From: JBMNUM01 sp050946275
GTDB taxonomy: Bacteria; Actinomycetota; Coriobacteriia; Coriobacteriales; CADBOM01
Length of the DNA: 64,000 bases
Direction of reading: 5' to 3'
NCBI GenBank assembly: GCA_050946275.1
Contig: JBMNUM010000005.1
Span: 52,994-116,993 of the forward strand
The translations under genes and the position numbers were made by a program. This document shows positions 62,559 through 64,000 of the stretch, in pieces. The notes beneath the pieces are model-generated. The model ran no database searches and was not told where the DNA came from. It saw only the letters and a program-made list of their open reading frames with translations. Position 1 is the first letter of the stretch. The number at the start of each line of letters is the position of its first letter.

Positions 62559-62684
62559 TCCGCTCGTTAGTCATCATCCAGTATCAACGGTTACATATTT
62601 TTGCAGGTAAAACGCCTTTTCTTGTGCAACCTGTATCAACCCGTATCAACCAGTATCATGCAGATTTGCCCATGATTTGCCCAT
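62549..62684. repeat. attachment-site direct repeat, copy 2
   Basis: Copy of 58640-58775 with about four substitutions. It starts at the anticodon-loop junction and runs toward the integrase gene, as expected for the attP arm of a tRNA-targeting tyrosine integrase. Confidence 0.88.
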
Positions 62685-62688
62685 AACA

Positions 62689-62718
62689 GTACATTTTCGT
62701 ACTCTTTTCGTGTACAAT
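62689..62718 (+). promoter_or_regulatory. possible integrase promoter/operator
   Basis: GTACATTTTCGTAC dyad (62689-62702), repeated TTTTCGT, then a -10-like TACAAT at 62713-62718. It is the most AT-rich stretch between the att site and the integrase gene. No clear -35. Confidence 0.35.
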
Positions 62719-62776
62719 AGAGACATGAAAAAAGGTCGGCAAAAACGCGCTCCCAGGCTTCGATTTTGACCTAGGA

Positions 62777-62812
62777 CATAAGGGTTGCCGCCCCGGAGGT
62801 CGTAGGTTCAAA
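62777..62812 (+). other. tRNA-3'-half-like sequence upstream of the integrase
   Basis: CATAAGGG followed by GGAGGTCGTAGGTTCAAA resembles the anticodon-loop-to-T-loop part of tRNA-Met (GGTCGTAGGTTC is shared with the fragment at 58605), but on the opposite strand and without an acceptor stem. It may be a decayed tRNA remnant from an earlier integration. Weak evidence. Confidence 0.3.
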
Positions 62813-62835
62813 AACGGCTTGGAAGAAGGATAGGC

Positions 62836-64000
62836 ATGGGCAAAAGCAAGGGCATGAGCATCACCGGAATGGGCTCGATAGAGATGATCCGCAGGGGCAA
62901 GTGGCGCGTCCGCGTATCGCTGGGCAAGGACCCCGTCACGGGCAAATACGTGCGGTCGCCATCCATCACCGTGGACGGCACCAAGGCGGACGCCATCAAC
63001 GCGCTGCAGGAGTACCGCGCGCAGCTGAAGTACGGCAGCTCGACCCTGCCGAGGGGGATCATCCCCACCGTGGGCGAGTACGCCCGCAGGTTCCACGAGC
63101 AGCGCGAGGGCTCCATGGGCTCGCCGCTGTCCTACAGGCGCGAGGACATCGAGATCCGCCATATCGAGCGCTTCTTCGGCGAATACGACATCACCGACCT
63201 CACCCCCGCCGTCATCCGCGCCACCTACGCCCAGCTTCGCAAGCACGACGCCCTCTCGGAAAGCGCCATCCACAAGCTGCACCAGAAGCTCTCGCAGGTC
63301 ATGAAGCAGGCCGTCATCGACGACCTCGTGGGCAGGAACCCATGCGACGCGGTGAGCGTGCCGCGCCCCAAGTCCAAGGAGCGCAAGAGCCTCGACGCCG
63401 ACGAGGCCGCGCGCCTCTACGGGATAGTCGCCTCCGAGCCCATCACCGCCAACAAGACCGCAGTTCTATTGGCCCTCGCCACCGGCATGCGCCGCGGCGA
63501 GGTGCTCGGTCTCACCTGGCAGCATGTGGACCTTGAACGCAACCGGCTCTTCATCGCGTACCAGTACGCCGCTGACGGCAACCTGCGCGCGCCCAAAAGC
63601 GACACCTCCAAGCGCTGGGTGAGCTTCGGCGACGATGTGAAGGAGCATCTGATCGCATGGAAAGAGGTCCAGAAGGGTCTCTACGAGGAACTGGCGGATA
63701 TCTATGAAATCAGCAAGAAAAAGGGCCGGAAGAGCAAGGAGGAGCACGAGATAATCGACGACCTCAAGTTCAAGGGCCACGACATCAAGATGACCGAGCA
63801 GAGACCGGACTCGCCTGTCATCAGCAACGAGGTCGGCGGGTTCATGGACCCCAACATCTTCTCAAGGTGGTTCCTGCCTATTACATTTTTCTCGGTGTGG
63901 TGTTCCGCAGATTATCGGAGCGCCGTTCCACGGCGCGTCGGTGCGCGCTTGCGCGCAATATCGGTGCGGACGGGCCGCATGACCGCGTCCGCACCTGCGA
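62836..64000 (+). CDS. tyrosine recombinase/integrase, C-terminus replaced; runs off the window
   Basis: Translation from ATG 62836 (GGAAGAAGGATAGGC upstream) gives an N-terminal arm-binding region (SIEMIRRGKWRVRVSLGKD), a SAM-like core-binding domain (GIIPTVGEYARRFHEQREGS) and the start of the catalytic domain with the first active-site Arg (ALATGMRRGEVLGLTWQHVD). Integrase similarity ends near codon 346 (about 63873, NIFSRWF). The remaining ~125 bases stay open but are not integrase-like, so the HxLRHT box and nucleophilic Tyr are not found. Either another insertion or a deletion has cut it. It belongs to the element integrated at the tRNA-Met-type site. Confidence 0.8.
   Translation, partial: MGKSKGMSITGMGSIEMIRRGKWRVRVSLGKDPVTGKYVRSPSITVDGTKADAINALQEYRAQLKYGSSTLPRGIIPTVGEYARRFHEQREGSMGSPLSYRREDIEIRHIERFFGEYDITDLTPAVIRATYAQLRKHDALSESAIHKLHQKLSQVMKQAVIDDLVGRNPCDAVSVPRPKSKERKSLDADEAARLYGIVASEPITANKTAVLLALATGMRRGEVLGLTWQHVDLERNRLFIAYQYAADGNLRAPKSDTSKRWVSFGDDVKEHLIAWKEVQKGLYEELADIYEISKKKGRKSKEEHEIIDDLKFKGHDIKMTEQRPDSPVISNEVGGFMDPNIFSRWFLPITFFSVWCSADYRSAVPRRVGARLRAISVRTGRMTASAPA

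Larger units (their letters stand above)
62559..64000. mobile_element. left end of a tRNA-Met-targeting integrative element
   Basis: From the att junction the element carries arm-type repeats, an AT-rich promoter region and an integrase gene reading away from the junction. It continues past the window. The missing 5' half of the tRNA, or a regenerated whole tRNA, should be found at its far end. Confidence 0.7.

Noticed and set aside
62656..63282. Minus-strand 208-codon frame opposite the integrase
   Set aside because: Antisense of the integrase, with the typical shadow composition.

Overview
The window looks like a chromosome segment of a high-GC anaerobic Gram-positive bacterium, most likely in the Coriobacteriia (Eggerthellaceae-like). 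This is inferred from gene content: cytoplasmic molybdopterin oxidoreductases paired with small 4Fe-4S subunits, a FixABCX electron-bifurcation set beside a soluble fumarate-reductase-type flavoprotein, an OFA-family transporter, a butyrate-kinase-family enzyme, superoxide reductase and rubrerythrin. Genes are dense, on both strands, mostly with good Shine-Dalgarno sites, several ATGA overlaps and many GC-rich hairpin terminators.

Layout. 0-14 kb: a PucR/CdaR-type regulator, a 1.3 kb non-coding stretch with a 63-bp tandem repeat, an OFA transporter, then guaB-leuS and argS-lysA-hom operons (purine, tRNA charging, lysine/threonine supply). 14-22.7 kb: a large palindromic element, a DUF6273-like protein, fixABCX, an FAD reductase, an SDR, a ferredoxin-type aldo/keto reductase and a macro-domain protein. 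22.8-39 kb: first molybdoenzyme plus Fe-S subunit, idi, an overlapping K+ channel/ClC pair, a lipoprotein, a purine permease, NhaC, DUF1015, butyrate kinase, a di-Mop molybdopterin-binding protein, beta-carbonic anhydrase, and a second molybdoenzyme with its Fe-S subunit.

39-58 kb is the standout accessory region. Three transcription units face one another. (i) A STAS protein, a GAF-ABC ATPase and two giant FtsX-type permeases. (ii) A divergent membrane PP2C/SpoIIE phosphatase that also carries an RsbW-like ATPase, so kinase and phosphatase share one chain. (iii) An operon of three small leader-like peptides, a strong intercistronic hairpin, a short HlyD-like protein, a C39 peptidase ABC exporter and a second NHLM-type ABC protein. 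Next to it on the plus strand lies a second candidate RiPP unit: a 61-residue peptide with a Cys-containing tail, an unrecognised 339-residue protein, and a radical SAM/SPASM maturase split by one extra G in a G6 tract. I read the region as a partner-switch-associated RiPP production and export locus. The regulatory link is inference.

58.6-64 kb holds two tandem integrations at a tRNA-Met-type gene. Two tRNA 3' halves are each joined to the same ~136-bp integrase-arm-like sequence. The first encloses a compact oxygen-defence operon (two-rubredoxin protein, ferredoxin-rubrerythrin fusion, NifX-like protein, superoxide reductase) plus a Crp/Fnr regulator, with no integrase. The second is followed by a tyrosine integrase whose catalytic C-terminus is replaced by unrelated sequence near the window end.
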